From Acidobacteriaceae bacterium (GTDB taxonomy: Bacteria; Acidobacteriota; Terriglobia; Terriglobales; Acidobacteriaceae), in contig JARLFX010000077.1 of assembly GCA_031296355.1 (NCBI GenBank), positions 62,001 through 126,000 on the forward strand: a DNA stretch of 64,000 bases. Reading direction: 5' to 3'. Positions 8,031-17,041 of this stretch are shown one piece after another (position 1 is the stretch's first letter; each line of letters starts with the position of its first letter). The notes under the pieces were generated by a model, which did no database searches, was not told the origin of the DNA, and saw only the letters and a list, made by a program, of their open reading frames with translations. Both the position numbers and the translations under genes were made by a program.

Positions 8031-8551
8031 AAGAAGTAAAAGATGAAACCCTCAATGCCATTAGAGCGCGGCTGGAAAAGCTATGCGAAAGACAGCCGAA
8101 GCGAAAGCGTACGCGAAAGAGCGCAATCGAGCAGTTATCTCCTCAAATCAATGTGTTGTTAGGGCGCGGTTTTACGATTCCAGAGATTGCAGATCAGTTC
8201 AAACAGGAAGGGCTGTTGCTCTCTGCCGGGACGCTGCGTTCTTACCTATCCCGGAGTAGGTCGGGGCGCAAGCAAGCGGCGGCACAGAAGGGAATTGAAA
8301 CGCAACGCGACGTGGAAGATGCCGTGTCTATCGGGGCTGGGGTGACGAACATCCATGCGTCTGAACCGGAACGAGAGAGTTGCGGGAAACAAGGTGGCTC
8401 TGAGGTAAAGAGCGGCACTGGCACGATACAGCCAGTACCCGCAAGCGGCGTGGCCGATGCGGTAGCGCTGCTCCGGTCGAAGAAAAGCGCAATGCAGGCG
8501 CTGCCCAAAAGGGGATCATTTTTTGTTGTAGCGGATACAGAAGAGATTTAA
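8012..8551 (+). CDS. TraK-like oriT-binding protein
   Basis: A 179-residue protein with a basic N-terminal DNA-binding part (residues 1-90). The helical unit LLGRGFTIPEIADQF, followed by GTLRSYLSR, has the layout of the RP4 TraK core (GYALVTIWEHM, then SYETFRSHARR). The C-terminal half is low-complexity linker. GAGGAG lies 9 bases upstream of the ATG. It precedes a TraL-like ATPase by 16 bases, so traK-L-M form one rightward operon starting at oriT. The intact paralogue of the preceding gene is probably the functional one. Confidence 0.65.
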   Translation: MARKQVKEVKDETLNAIRARLEKLCERQPKRKRTRKSAIEQLSPQINVLLGRGFTIPEIADQFKQEGLLLSAGTLRSYLSRSRSGRKQAAAQKGIETQRDVEDAVSIGAGVTNIHASEPERESCGKQGGSEVKSGTGTIQPVPASGVADAVALLRSKKSAMQALPKRGSFFVVADTEEI

Positions 8552-8567
8552 CGGAAGAGGAGAATCA

Positions 8568-9254
8568 ATGGCAGAGCCAATATATTTTGTCAGTGGAAGC
8601 AAAGGCGGAGTGGGGAAAAGCATGGTGAGCATGGCGCTGATCGACCACTTATGCATGGAAGGCAACAGTCCGCTTCTAGTGGAGGCCGACACCACGAACC
8701 CGGATGTATGGAAGGCATACAGCGAAGAAATTGAAACAGAGTGTTGCGACCTGGATGATGCGGACGGCTGGATTGAACTACTGAACCTGCTGGATGGGAA
8801 ACCGGACAAGACGGTGGTCATCAATACTCCTGCTCGGAACAATCAGGCAGTGAAAGCCTATGGCGAGACGCTGAGTACGACCTTGAAGACGCTTAATCGA
8901 AAGATGGTGACGCTTTGGGTCATCAATCGGCAGCGAGACAGCCTGGAGCTGTTGAGTCAATATCTGGAGACGATGCAGAACAGCGAGATTGCGGTGGTTT
9001 GCAATTTGCATCACGGCTCGGAGGCGAAGTTTGAGCTATATAACAGCTCCAAGATTCGCGAGTTGGTGGAAACGGAACGTCACGGTAAATCGTTGACGTT
9101 TCCTGATCTGGCCGACCGGGTAGCGGATGATCTGAACGGCAAACGGCTATCCATTGCGAAGGGCGTTGCTACTTTGCCGCTCGGGAATCGAGTGGAGTTG
9201 GAGCGCTGGCGGCGGGAGTGCAGGAAGATGTTTCTGGAAGTCGTACATGACTGA
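8568..9254 (+). CDS. traL: TraL-like P-loop ATPase (MinD/ParA superfamily)
   Basis: A 228-residue ATPase with a deviant Walker A motif near the N-terminus (SKGGVGKSM, about residues 10-18), an acidic motif after strand 2 (VEADTTNPD) and a Walker B-like VINTPA. These are features of the MinD/ParA/CobQ group, and the overall length and sequence style match RP4 TraL. The exact role of TraL in conjugation is poorly defined; mobilisation or partition-like placement of the relaxosome is usually suggested. AGAGGAG precedes the ATG. Its end overlaps the next gene by 8 bases, showing translational coupling. No separate ParA gene occurs near the ParB-like gene in this window. Confidence 0.75.
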   Translation: MAEPIYFVSGSKGGVGKSMVSMALIDHLCMEGNSPLLVEADTTNPDVWKAYSEEIETECCDLDDADGWIELLNLLDGKPDKTVVINTPARNNQAVKAYGETLSTTLKTLNRKMVTLWVINRQRDSLELLSQYLETMQNSEIAVVCNLHHGSEAKFELYNSSKIRELVETERHGKSLTFPDLADRVADDLNGKRLSIAKGVATLPLGNRVELERWRRECRKMFLEVVHD

Positions 9255-9870
9255 CTCCAAAAGCAGCCTGGAGAGGGTGCTTGAAGGCATGAGCGACGCG
9301 GAGCGGGCTCAACTGCGGCACGTCGCTCAGGATTTGGGTATCGAGCCCACCGATGCACTTTGGAGCGTGTTGGCTGCGCTGGACTACTATAAGCGTCTTT
9401 ATGACGCCATTCCCGCAGAAATACGGAAAGCCGCGGACGCGGCGCTGGAGAAAATTCGGGAAGCAGCAGATGCAGAGTGGCAAGCATCCAGAAGACGGGT
9501 TGAAGAGTCACTGATATCGGCGGTAGTAAGCGCAGCTCAGAAAGTAGCTGGTACGACGGCTCGGCGGCGGTTGGTGCAGTGGGTTGCAGGCGGAGTGTTG
9601 GGTAGCATCGTAATCTGTGGATCGATGTTCTGGATTGGTTATTCGGCTGGGGGATCAGCGGGATATAGCCATGGCCGGACGGATGCGATTGAGGTGAACG
9701 CGGCGGCGAACTGGGCAGTCACACCAGCCGGCATGAACGCTTTCAGGCTATGGCAGGCAGGGGATTTGGAGCATTTGTCCAACTGTGATCGCCCTGGATG
9801 GCAAGCTAAGGATGAGGTTTGTTACCCGCAGCCGGACCGTGGCCGTGTCTATGGTTGGAGTCTGAAGTAG
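9247..9870 (+). CDS. traM: TraM-like membrane protein
   Basis: A 207-residue protein with an acidic helical first part (SSLERVLEGMSDAERAQL, then residues to about 115). One transmembrane segment lies around residues 119-140 (GGVLGSIVICGSMFWIGY), with a short C-terminal domain holding two cysteines. Size, topology and position after traL match RP4 TraM. The ATG at 9247 lies inside the end of traL; a longer upstream reading frame exists but duplicates the traL region. The gene is the last of the oriT-proximal rightward operon, and 199 AT-rich bases separate it from the Fic gene. Confidence 0.65.
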   Translation: MTDSKSSLERVLEGMSDAERAQLRHVAQDLGIEPTDALWSVLAALDYYKRLYDAIPAEIRKAADAALEKIREAADAEWQASRRRVEESLISAVVSAAQKVAGTTARRRLVQWVAGGVLGSIVICGSMFWIGYSAGGSAGYSHGRTDAIEVNAAANWAVTPAGMNAFRLWQAGDLEHLSNCDRPGWQAKDEVCYPQPDRGRVYGWSLK

Positions 9871-10069
9871 TGAAACGGTAACGCAAGCCATGGCTTGGAA
9901 TTAGGTCTTGCCCAGAACGTCCTAACTGCGCTTCAGGCGATGAGAAATATATACAGAATTCAATTTTAAATGATAAATTAGTGAGGCCGATGAAGATTTT
10001 GTGCTCTAATCGAGATATTAGTGTTGATGAGATTTATTGAGATATTTTGCTTGAAAATGAGGTTTTGCA

Positions 10070-11623
10070 ATGGTCGATAACATTTCCATACGCTCATTCC
10101 CAATGACTATTGGTATTTGCTGGTTGATTGAAGACCTTCAGCTTCAGGTTCCCCAGCCGGCGACACGTTCTGAAATTGTCGCTGGAGCCAGAAGAACCAT
10201 CGCGGTGGATGGCAAAATATTGGAACAGTATCCAAAGAACTATGCGCCAAAGGGGCTGTTCGGCAATCTCCGCTTTGCTTTACGCTATGAACCCATCGCT
10301 TTGGATGTATACCTGGCTATCTTCCAGGCTGTCGATACTCGTCAACTGGAGGAGTGGATTCGATCCGAACCTACCAGTATTTTCGTGCGCCGCGCCTGGT
10401 ACCTTTATGAACTCCTGATGGGACGGCGGCTCGATATTCCCGATGTAATCCCCTCCGGCTACATCGATCTTCTTGACCCCAAAATCCATCTCACCGGACC
10501 GCGCCGGTTGGTGCGCCGTCAAAGGATCAATGACAATCTCCTCGGCTCCGGTGGATATTCGCCGCTGGTACGCAGGACCGGAACGCTGACGATCTATATG
10601 GGAAAGAGGCTGGCCCAAGAGGCAAGCACTATTGTCAAAAGCTGCGATCCGGCCATTCTTGCTCGCGCCGTCCACTATCTGTTTACCAAGGAGACCAAAT
10701 CCTCTTTTGCGATTGAAGGAGAGGCTCCAAGCAAGGACCGCACCGAGCGATTTGTTGCCGCGCTCATGAAGGCATCGGGCTTTGATGCCACGAGCAAGGA
10801 TGCCTTCGTTCAACTGCAGAATGCGATCGTCGATCCTCGATATGCGCAAAAGAGTTGGCGAGCAACTCAGAACTTCGTATCCCAAACGCTTCCGGATTAC
10901 AGCGAAGACGTGCACTTTGTCTGCCCGAAACCGGAAGACGTGCTCAGCTTGATGGACTCATGGATGGAGATGGTTCGCCGGCTAAAACTACCGGAGGGCA
11001 TTGATCCTGTCGTTGCTGCCACCGTCGCCGCGTTCGGGTTCGTCTTTATCCATCCATTTGATGATGGCAATGGCCGCATTCACCGATTTCTTGTCCACCA
11101 CATTCTGTCGAAACTTGGATTTACCCCGCCCGGGATTTTGTTTCCCGTCTCGGCTGCCATGCTGCGTGACCGGCTCGCTTACGATCAGGTCCTCGAACGC
11201 TTCTCCGGTTCAATCATGCCGTTCATTCACTATGATCTTGACCCGGAACATGGGATGACCGTGCAGAATGATACCGCTCGTCTCTATCGCTATTTCGACG
11301 CCACGGCACAAGCGGAATACCTCTATCGATGTATCGAAGAAACCGTCCACCGCGATTTGCGAGATGAGATTGGATTTCTTGCGGTATTCGATGCTGCCCT
11401 TCGTGCGATTCTCAATATTGTCGATATGCCGGATCGCCGGGCATCGCTGCTTGTGAGGTTGATCCTGCAAAACAAAGGCAAACTTTCCAAGGGGAAACGA
11501 ACTGCTTTTTCTGAGATAACCGACCAGGAGATTGACCGGATTGAAAAAGCCGTGTGGGGAGCCTGGCAGGAAAGCCGACAAGATCAGCTCCCTGAGGATA
11601 GCTGGTCTAAGAACCCGCTATGA
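10070..11623 (+). CDS. Fic-domain protein with built-in inhibitory motif
   Basis: A 517-residue protein of the Fic family, which usually transfers AMP from ATP to Ser, Thr or Tyr of target proteins. The catalytic motif HPFDDGNGRIHR lies at about residues 328-339. An N-terminal inhibitory helix motif (S/T)xxxE(G/N) is present as SFAIEG at residues 212-217, which places it in the self-inhibited class II. A winged-helix-like tail follows the Fic core (KRTAFSEITDQEIDRI). The first 200 residues are not recognised. GAGG stands about 8 bases before the ATG in an AT-rich leader, suggesting its own promoter. It has no shared C-terminal tag domain. It may be a toxin or regulator carried by the element. 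Confidence 0.85.
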   Translation: MVDNISIRSFPMTIGICWLIEDLQLQVPQPATRSEIVAGARRTIAVDGKILEQYPKNYAPKGLFGNLRFALRYEPIALDVYLAIFQAVDTRQLEEWIRSEPTSIFVRRAWYLYELLMGRRLDIPDVIPSGYIDLLDPKIHLTGPRRLVRRQRINDNLLGSGGYSPLVRRTGTLTIYMGKRLAQEASTIVKSCDPAILARAVHYLFTKETKSSFAIEGEAPSKDRTERFVAALMKASGFDATSKDAFVQLQNAIVDPRYAQKSWRATQNFVSQTLPDYSEDVHFVCPKPEDVLSLMDSWMEMVRRLKLPEGIDPVVAATVAAFGFVFIHPFDDGNGRIHRFLVHHILSKLGFTPPGILFPVSAAMLRDRLAYDQVLERFSGSIMPFIHYDLDPEHGMTVQNDTARLYRYFDATAQAEYLYRCIEETVHRDLRDEIGFLAVFDAALRAILNIVDMPDRRASLLVRLILQNKGKLSKGKRTAFSEITDQEIDRIEKAVWGAWQESRQDQLPEDSWSKNPL

Positions 11624-12010
11624 ACGGCAATTGAAACAGGGGAGGGAGCCTGTTGCCGAGTGCAGTCCAGTGATGTGATTTAGCCAAAGTTCCGCAATCT
11701 TTCATCGAAGCCTCAATCTGGCTGAAGCCCTGCAGCAGTTTCGCGGGCAGCGCAGGCTCTCAAGGCCTGACTACGAGTTAAGTGTACCGCTTGGCCTTCG
11801 TCGAGCGCGCCGTCTCTGGGTCCGGCGAAGAGGGAACAAATACTACCTCTTCATGCTTGCTGGCGGTGGTGGCTGAGGGAGAGAAAGCTGACTCTAGGGG
11901 GAAAGTATCGTCCTGCGTTCACTGCTATCTACAGCGTAGTTCCCAACAATAAGATCGGCGGGGGGGACCCCTCTTAACCACGCTGATGACATTTTGACGA
12001 GGCACAGGAA
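11624..12010. other. Intergenic stretch without a recognisable gene
   Basis: 387 bases between the Fic gene and the IS66 remnant. I see no start-to-stop frame with protein-like content and no clear terminator hairpin. A G-run at about 11959-11965 lies near the remnant. Probably eroded mobile-element flank. Confidence 0.4.
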
Positions 12011-12392
12011 TCAGCCTCGCAAGCTCTCCAACACGGCACGAATCACGACTGGATCGGCACTGCCACCCACGCTCACAAATGCATGATCGGGAAACTCGAT
12101 ATGAACTGCTGCCGCCGCCGCCTCTTCTTCATGTGCAGGCGCATCGTGGACCACCACCGGCAACAGACGCACGTCGTTGGAGGCAGCCGTGCTCGGCCGC
12201 ATCCAAAAGTCCTGCATGATATAGCTTGCGCCAATGAAAGACCTGATTGACGTTCACGCCATGCGCACGCGCCACCATCGCCACCGAGACACCGGATGAT
12301 TGAGTCTCCTCAACAATCCGTCGGCGCTCTGCCTGTGTGCGGTACCGCCATGTCGTTTTCGTGCCAGCAATATCCTGTGCGCTCGTACCCAT
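12011..12392 (-). pseudogene. IS66-family orfA (TnpA) remnant, frameshifted
   Basis: The N-terminal helix-turn-helix part lies in one frame (from ATG 12392 with GGGAG upstream): RRRIVEETQSSGVSVAMVAR, then GVNVNQVFHWRKLY. The typical orfA C-terminus lies in another frame ending at 12011 (VHIEFPDHAFVSVGG, then ADPVVIRAVLESLRG). The switch occurs near 12180-12220. No orfB or orfC of IS66 follows within the window, so this is a lone decayed fragment marking past insertion at the left edge of the cargo block. Confidence 0.75.
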
Positions 12393-12567
12393 GGACTCCC
12401 TTTCGCCGGAACAGCTTCTGCTGCCCCGCAATCAAGAATCCCATCCGGTTCCGCCTCGTCCAGACGGCTATACGTCGACGCTTACGGACATAGGGATGGT
12501 CCAGTAATGACTTTGAAGAGTCAAGGCCTCATCGTCTGCCTGTGGTGAGCTTTGTCTTCCCTTGCTT

Positions 12568-13584
12568 CTACTGTCGGGTATGCGGCGAACCACCACGCAG
12601 ACGATAGGTCGTCGGCTGACCTGAATTCTGAGGAGTGACTTTCAGCACGCGATTGTTGCCCGTGTCTGCGATATAGATATTTCCTCTGGCATCGACCGTG
12701 ACACTCTTAGGGTTTGACAGGTCGCTGAGCAGAGGTTTTGGCGTGCCATACGCCGCTATGACCCGAACCCAGGGAACCTCGGTGACTTCGTTGCTGTTCG
12801 TTTGGGTAATGTAAATACTTCCAGAGGCGTCCACCGCTACGCTATTGGGACTCGCCGACTCGTTCGCTGTCGTCTGCGTCGTACAAGGTGGGTCGGAAGC
12901 CGCATTGCACCCTGCGGGAATCTGAATCACGGTTCCATTGCCCATGTTGGCGATGTAAACGCGACCCTGGAGATCGAACGCCACGCTTGCCGGGGTGTAC
13001 AAGGTATTGCCCACGGTCGTTTGTATCGTGCATGCCGGTTGCGACGCGGCGTTGCATCCCGGTGGAACCTCAATCACGCGATTGCCAGCGGTATCGGCGA
13101 TATAGACATTTCCTTTGGCATCCACGGCTACGCTTTGGGGACCCTGCAAACCATTGCCAACCGTCGTCGGAACCCCATAGCTGCCGGTGCTCTGGTTCCA
13201 TGGCACTTCAACGACCAGAGAGCTATTCGTCTGCGCGATATAAATGTCTCCCTTGGCGTTGACCGCGATACCAAGAGGACCATTCAACCCGCTCACAACC
13301 GTCTTCTGAGCACCATAGCTTCCAGTCTTTGCATCCCAAGGTTCCTCGACAATGCGATTGTTGCCTGTATCAGCGATGTAGACATTTCCGCGGACATCCA
13401 CCGCAACGCCGCTCGGAAGGCTCAACCCGTTGTTGGCACTGTTGGCCACCACCGTAAGAGAGCTACCAAAGGGAGCGCTTTGAGCGTAAATTGTTGCGGC
13501 CCAGCTCGCGACACAGAGCAGAAACACCCTGACGGGAAGTCGGGAAGAAGGAAACCGAACAGCAAAGCAGAGAAGCGATCGCAT
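12568..13584 (-). CDS. Secreted NHL-repeat beta-propeller protein
   Basis: A 338-residue exported protein. A signal peptide covers about residues 1-35 (VFLLCVASWAATIYAQS). The rest is six NHL-type repeats of the pattern PxGVAVDxxGNVYIADTGNNRxxxV, forming a six-bladed propeller. Four cysteines occur in pairs within two blades (PPGCNAASQPACT, PAGCNAASDPPCT). Such proteins are abundant in Acidobacteria and are thought to bind proteins or sugars outside the cell; no catalytic residues are visible. A TGTGACAAAT-type repeat at 13749-13768 lies upstream and may control it. Confidence 0.85.
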   Translation of the reverse strand: MRSLLCFAVRFPSSRLPVRVFLLCVASWAATIYAQSAPFGSSLTVVANSANNGLSLPSGVAVDVRGNVYIADTGNNRIVEEPWDAKTGSYGAQKTVVSGLNGPLGIAVNAKGDIYIAQTNSSLVVEVPWNQSTGSYGVPTTVGNGLQGPQSVAVDAKGNVYIADTAGNRVIEVPPGCNAASQPACTIQTTVGNTLYTPASVAFDLQGRVYIANMGNGTVIQIPAGCNAASDPPCTTQTTANESASPNSVAVDASGSIYITQTNSNEVTEVPWVRVIAAYGTPKPLLSDLSNPKSVTVDARGNIYIADTGNNRVLKVTPQNSGQPTTYRLRGGSPHTRQ

Positions 13585-13748
13585 AACAGATCCTGGATTT
13601 CAGACACAGACTGCGAGAAGCCCTCGTGCACTTGGGCTCAAGAGAAGCTGCTTGATAATTCTGTTTGTATATCCGTGCGCTCCTCCAATCTTATGGGGAG
13701 CACTAGCTGGATGTTACGCTGATGTGCGGCTTCTGGCATGGAAAGAAA

Positions 13749-13768
13749 TGTAACAAATTGTCATAAAG
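13749..13768. promoter_or_regulatory. Candidate response-regulator site, two 10-bp direct repeats
   Basis: TGTAACAAAT followed by TGTCATAAAG, a head-to-tail repeat with 10-base spacing as used by OmpR/PhoB/CpxR-type regulators. It lies between the divergent NHL (start 13584) and Spy-like (start 13984) genes. The rest of this 399-base gap shows no gene. Confidence 0.5.
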
Positions 13769-13983
13769 CCGCAGCACTTTGCTACACAGGTTCACCCATT
13801 TCTGACGGTTCGCTGCTGCGAAAGGAGCTCGTTGAATAGGGGTGCCAAAGGAGCGGCCGAGTCCTTAAGCGCGGATACGTGCATGCAAGGCTTGTGACAA
13901 ATCGCTACGTTTCCGACGCCAATCGTGACATACGCAGACCGGCTTACCGCATTAGGATTCTTTCTTATTAGGAGTCCTCACAT

Positions 13984-14436
13984 ATGTATAGAAGTCTTTT
14001 GTTGACCGCCGTCATTCTGAGCGTGCTGGCCGTTCCGGTACGTCTTGTGGCACAGTCGATGCCGCAGGAACCCATGGGTGGCCCACCTCCCATGGGGGAT
14101 CGCAGTAGCCCCGAGCAGGAACTCAAACGCCTTGATAAGTCGTTAAAACTTTCTGAGGAGCAGAAGGCACAGGTCCTTCCTCTGCTCAAAGAGCGCGCGG
14201 ACGCCATCGAGAAGCTGATAGCGGATCAGGAGACATCGATGCTCGATAAGTTTCCCAAAATGCTAGCCATCCGTGACCGTGCCAATGAGAAGATTAGCGT
14301 CCTCCTCACCGCCCCTCAGAAGAAGAAGTTTGCTCGTATGCTGGCGGATGAAAAGAGACAGCGAGAGTCGGGACCAGACGATGGGCCAATGGACGGGCTA
14401 CCGCCGGGTGATGCACCTCCCCCTCCCCCGCAATAA
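13984..14436 (+). CDS. Spy/CpxP-like periplasmic protein
   Basis: A 150-residue exported protein. A signal peptide is visible (LLLTAVILSVLAVPVRLVAQ). A helical middle part follows with the element LDKSLKLSEEQKAQVLPLLK and later TAPQKKKFARML, which resembles the LTxxQ repeats of Spy/CpxP chaperones. The C-terminus is a proline-rich tail (GDAPPPPPQ). AGGAG precedes the ATG. Spy and CpxP are classic outputs of CpxRA-type systems, and a CpxRA-like pair follows about 370 bases downstream on the opposite strand. Chaperone or stress-sensor function is inferred from that context. Confidence 0.65.
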   Translation: MYRSLLLTAVILSVLAVPVRLVAQSMPQEPMGGPPPMGDRSSPEQELKRLDKSLKLSEEQKAQVLPLLKERADAIEKLIADQETSMLDKFPKMLAIRDRANEKISVLLTAPQKKKFARMLADEKRQRESGPDDGPMDGLPPGDAPPPPPQ

Positions 14437-14650
14437 GTACTCGGAACTATTGGGTGCTGCGATGGATGAGGCGGGCGGGATCTTTGCGAGGGTGAGCGTG
14501 TGAAGGCTCCGCTTGGCCTCATTGTCCTCCCGGCAACGTAATTAGAGTGGGACGCTGACAACCTTCTTCTGTGACGCATTACTGCCTAATGTGACGGCAC
14601 AACACTGAGAAGCAATGTCTTCTATAGGTGCCTGCTCTCATCCTTTGCAA

Positions 14651-14670
14651 TGTCACAATTTGTCACAGCG
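14651..14670. promoter_or_regulatory. Candidate response-regulator site, 10-bp direct repeats
   Basis: TGTCACAATT then TGTCACAGCG, with a weaker third unit TGTAGCGAAA. It belongs to the same family as the sites at 13749, 16999, 21799 and 26833. It sits in the 372-base gap (14437-14808) between the ends of the Spy-like and kinase genes. No start codon of a clear gene lies next to it, so its target is unknown. Confidence 0.4.
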
Positions 14671-14808
14671 TGTAGCGAAATGACTTGGAACTCTTCTCCG
14701 GAGCAGAATCGGAACTATGGAGCCTGTGCCGACCCCATGGGGATCGAGGAGCGCTGACGGAGCCTCGCAACGCCTCATCGGTAAGCGGATCTACTGACTC
14801 AATCCTGC

Positions 14809-16191
14809 TTAGTTTGTTGGCTTCGGGAAATCGATGGGAAGGAAGATGATTATTTCCAAGCCTCCGGTGGGGCGATTCACCGCCGTGATCCGGCCGGAAT
14901 GAATCTGAATGGCCCGCTCCGCGATTGCTAGACCGAGGCCGAAGCCGCCAGTGGAATATTCTTGAGAGGTATTTCCCCGATAAAACGGACGGAATATCTG
15001 GGAGAGACTGGACTCCGGAACCCCCGGCCCTTCATCCCGGACGGCAATCTCCATATAAGCCGTCGAATCGGAATACCCCTTGTCGCTGTCCGAAGCAGGT
15101 TTGCGGCCCACCTCCACTTCAACGACGCTCCCTGCCGGGGCATAACGGATTCCATTTCTGATTATATTTTCGAGCGCTCGCCGCAATAGCTCCTGTCGCC
15201 CCGCTATCCGGCTCTCTTCGTTCGTGCCTTCAAAGACCAAGCCACAGCCGCGGGCCTGTGCTTCCAAGTTCATGTCGGGAATCAGATCGTCGAAGAGCTC
15301 ACCAATCGTAAAGCTCTCTTTGCGAGAAACCGTCCTCGTGCTTTCCATCAAAGACAAAGTCAACATCTCCCCGATCAGATCATTTACCCGATCCACCTGC
15401 CGTTCGATATCGTCCATCCATGGGAGGGGGTCGATAGCGTCCTCGCGAGCCAGTTCGACAACAACGCGGAGCCGCGCCAATGGCGACCGGAGTTCGTGGG
15501 AGATATCGCGCATCAACAGTTTTTGCGCTTCCAGCAGCACATGGATACGATCCGCCATATGGTTGAAGTCGAGCATCAAGGTTCGCACATCCGCACCGCC
15601 AACGTCGCCCCAACGACGCGGTGAGATAGTAAGTCGAGTATCCAGGTCGCCGGCAGTAAATCTTCGAAAGGCACGGGAGAGAGCTCGAATCGGACGCGTG
15701 ATGAGGTAGGCAAAGAGAAGCGTCACGAGGATCGAAATCGGTATGGCACTCAGAGGAAACGGCGGCCATGCACGTCGGCTCATGTATGGAGTTCGTTGAA
15801 CCAGGAACCACCGGCCTTTGCCACCTTCCGAAAAGGCTCGGACCTGTATCCAATCCGCGCCGACACGCCGCCCGAGATTGGGTGTCGTGCCTGCATCGGC
15901 AAGCATTTTCTGCACCGTTGGCTCCAAGGAGGAAGAAGAGGAGCAGAGAGGGCGAGTGCGTTCGTCTACCAACGTGAATTGTGGTGACAGAAATCCGATA
16001 CCGGAGCATCCTTGCGTGCTGTACCGCTGCAGCGCGTCCATGGTGAGCTTCTCCATAGAAACGTCCGACGCGAGGTGCATCGTTTCGGGAGATCCAGGAT
16101 CTCCTCCTGGAAAAAAGAGCGTGGCCCCAATGAAAATGCCAATCGTCGCGATCCAGAAGGCGAGGAAGAGTTGAATGAAGAAGGTACGCAT
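14809..16191 (-). CDS. CpxA-like sensor histidine kinase
   Basis: A 460-residue membrane kinase. The first transmembrane segment is at residues 4-26 (FIQLFLAFWIATIGIFIGAT), then a periplasmic sensor domain, a second segment near residue 155 (FPLSAIPISILVTLLFAYL) and a HAMP domain. The phosphoacceptor is in RDISHELRSPLARL. The N box is RALENIIRNGIRYAP and the ATP-lid motifs are DEGPGVP and GFGLGLAIAERA. The start at 16191 follows the response-regulator stop by one base. The combination of HELRSPLARL with a Spy-like gene nearby recalls CpxA. Confidence 0.9.
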   Translation of the reverse strand: MRTFFIQLFLAFWIATIGIFIGATLFFPGGDPGSPETMHLASDVSMEKLTMDALQRYSTQGCSGIGFLSPQFTLVDERTRPLCSSSSSLEPTVQKMLADAGTTPNLGRRVGADWIQVRAFSEGGKGRWFLVQRTPYMSRRAWPPFPLSAIPISILVTLLFAYLITRPIRALSRAFRRFTAGDLDTRLTISPRRWGDVGGADVRTLMLDFNHMADRIHVLLEAQKLLMRDISHELRSPLARLRVVVELAREDAIDPLPWMDDIERQVDRVNDLIGEMLTLSLMESTRTVSRKESFTIGELFDDLIPDMNLEAQARGCGLVFEGTNEESRIAGRQELLRRALENIIRNGIRYAPAGSVVEVEVGRKPASDSDKGYSDSTAYMEIAVRDEGPGVPESSLSQIFRPFYRGNTSQEYSTGGFGLGLAIAERAIQIHSGRITAVNRPTGGLEIIIFLPIDFPKPTN

Positions 16192-16192
16192 A

Positions 16193-17041
16193 TCAGGACT
16201 TTCCCTTTTCCAGAAGAGGGTCAAGCACCAGCATGTATCCACCGCTGCGCACTGTCTTGATCGTTCCGCAGAACCCACGGAGTGCACCCAGCTTCCTTCG
16301 CAAACGCAGAATATGCATATCGAGACTGCGGTCGAGTGGCCGAAATGGGCGCTCAAACACTTGTTTCACCAGGTTTTCACGGCTCAGCACTTCATGGGGT
16401 CGCGCGAGCAACAGGCGAAGTAAACCAAATTCAATACCGGTCAGATCCAGGGGCTTGTTTGCGAAAATGATCTCTCGGGTGGAGACATCCACGACGAAGT
16501 TCCCCGACTTGAACCGCAGTTCGATCTCTTGTGGGTCGCGTGGAACAGAACGGCGCACCACCGCACGCATCCGGGCCAACAGTTCCCGCGGACTAAACGG
16601 CTTCGCCATATAGTCGTCTGCTCCCATTTCCAGACCGACAATGCGATCCACCTCCTCACCCCGAGCTGTCAGCATCAGCACGCGGACAGCCATCTCGCGC
16701 TGTAGCCGACACAGCACCTCTAAACCGTCGATATCAGGCAACATGATATCGAGCACGATCAGATCAGCGGCACACCGGCGGGCTGCTTCGATCCCTGCGT
16801 TCCCGGTATGAGCAACATGCACCGTCCAGCCGTGCCGTCCGAGGTAATTCTGCAGCATGCGGCATAGCTCGAAATCATCATCGATGAGGAGGACTTCTTC
16901 GGCTTTTAACGGTGCTGGTTGTTTCTCTTGCATCTTGCGATTGTGCACAGAAATCGTTCGCTCCAATTCAATAGAAACGTTCTTCGAAGTCGCCATTTTG
17001 TGACCAATTGTGACAGATTGTAACGAACTATGACGCTTCAT
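16193..17041 (-). CDS. OmpR-family response regulator (CpxR-like)
   Basis: A 282-residue two-domain regulator. The receiver starts near residue 48 (VLLIDDDFELC), with the phosphorylatable Asp in LIVLDIMLPD and the switch Lys in MAKPF. The C-terminal winged helix carries RPLDRSLDMHILRLRRKLG. A 45-residue N-terminal extension is unusual for the family. The ATG at 17041 was kept because GAGAGGA lies 8 bases upstream, but starts at 16996 or 16933 are possible. Four 10-bp TGTGAC repeats overlap the first codons, so the protein may repress its own gene. Confidence 0.9.
   Translation of the reverse strand: MKRHSSLQSVTIGHKMATSKNVSIELERTISVHNRKMQEKQPAPLKAEEVLLIDDDFELCRMLQNYLGRHGWTVHVAHTGNAGIEAARRCAADLIVLDIMLPDIDGLEVLCRLQREMAVRVLMLTARGEEVDRIVGLEMGADDYMAKPFSPRELLARMRAVVRRSVPRDPQEIELRFKSGNFVVDVSTREIIFANKPLDLTGIEFGLLRLLLARPHEVLSRENLVKQVFERPFRPLDRSLDMHILRLRRKLGALRGFCGTIKTVRSGGYMLVLDPLLEKGKS
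16999..17038. promoter_or_regulatory. Four tandem 10-bp repeats at the regulator start codon
   Basis: TGTGACCAAT, TGTGACAGAT, TGTAACGAAC and TATGACGCTT run head to tail at exact 10-base spacing, the best copy of this family in the window. They overlap codons 2-15 of the response regulator if translation starts at 17041. The position suggests autoregulation, or control of the divergent peptidase gene at 17324. Confidence 0.6.

Noticed and set aside
9884..9897. CAAGCCATGGCTTG palindrome after the TraM-like gene
   Set aside because: Only a 7-bp stem with no loop and no T-run, so not a convincing terminator.
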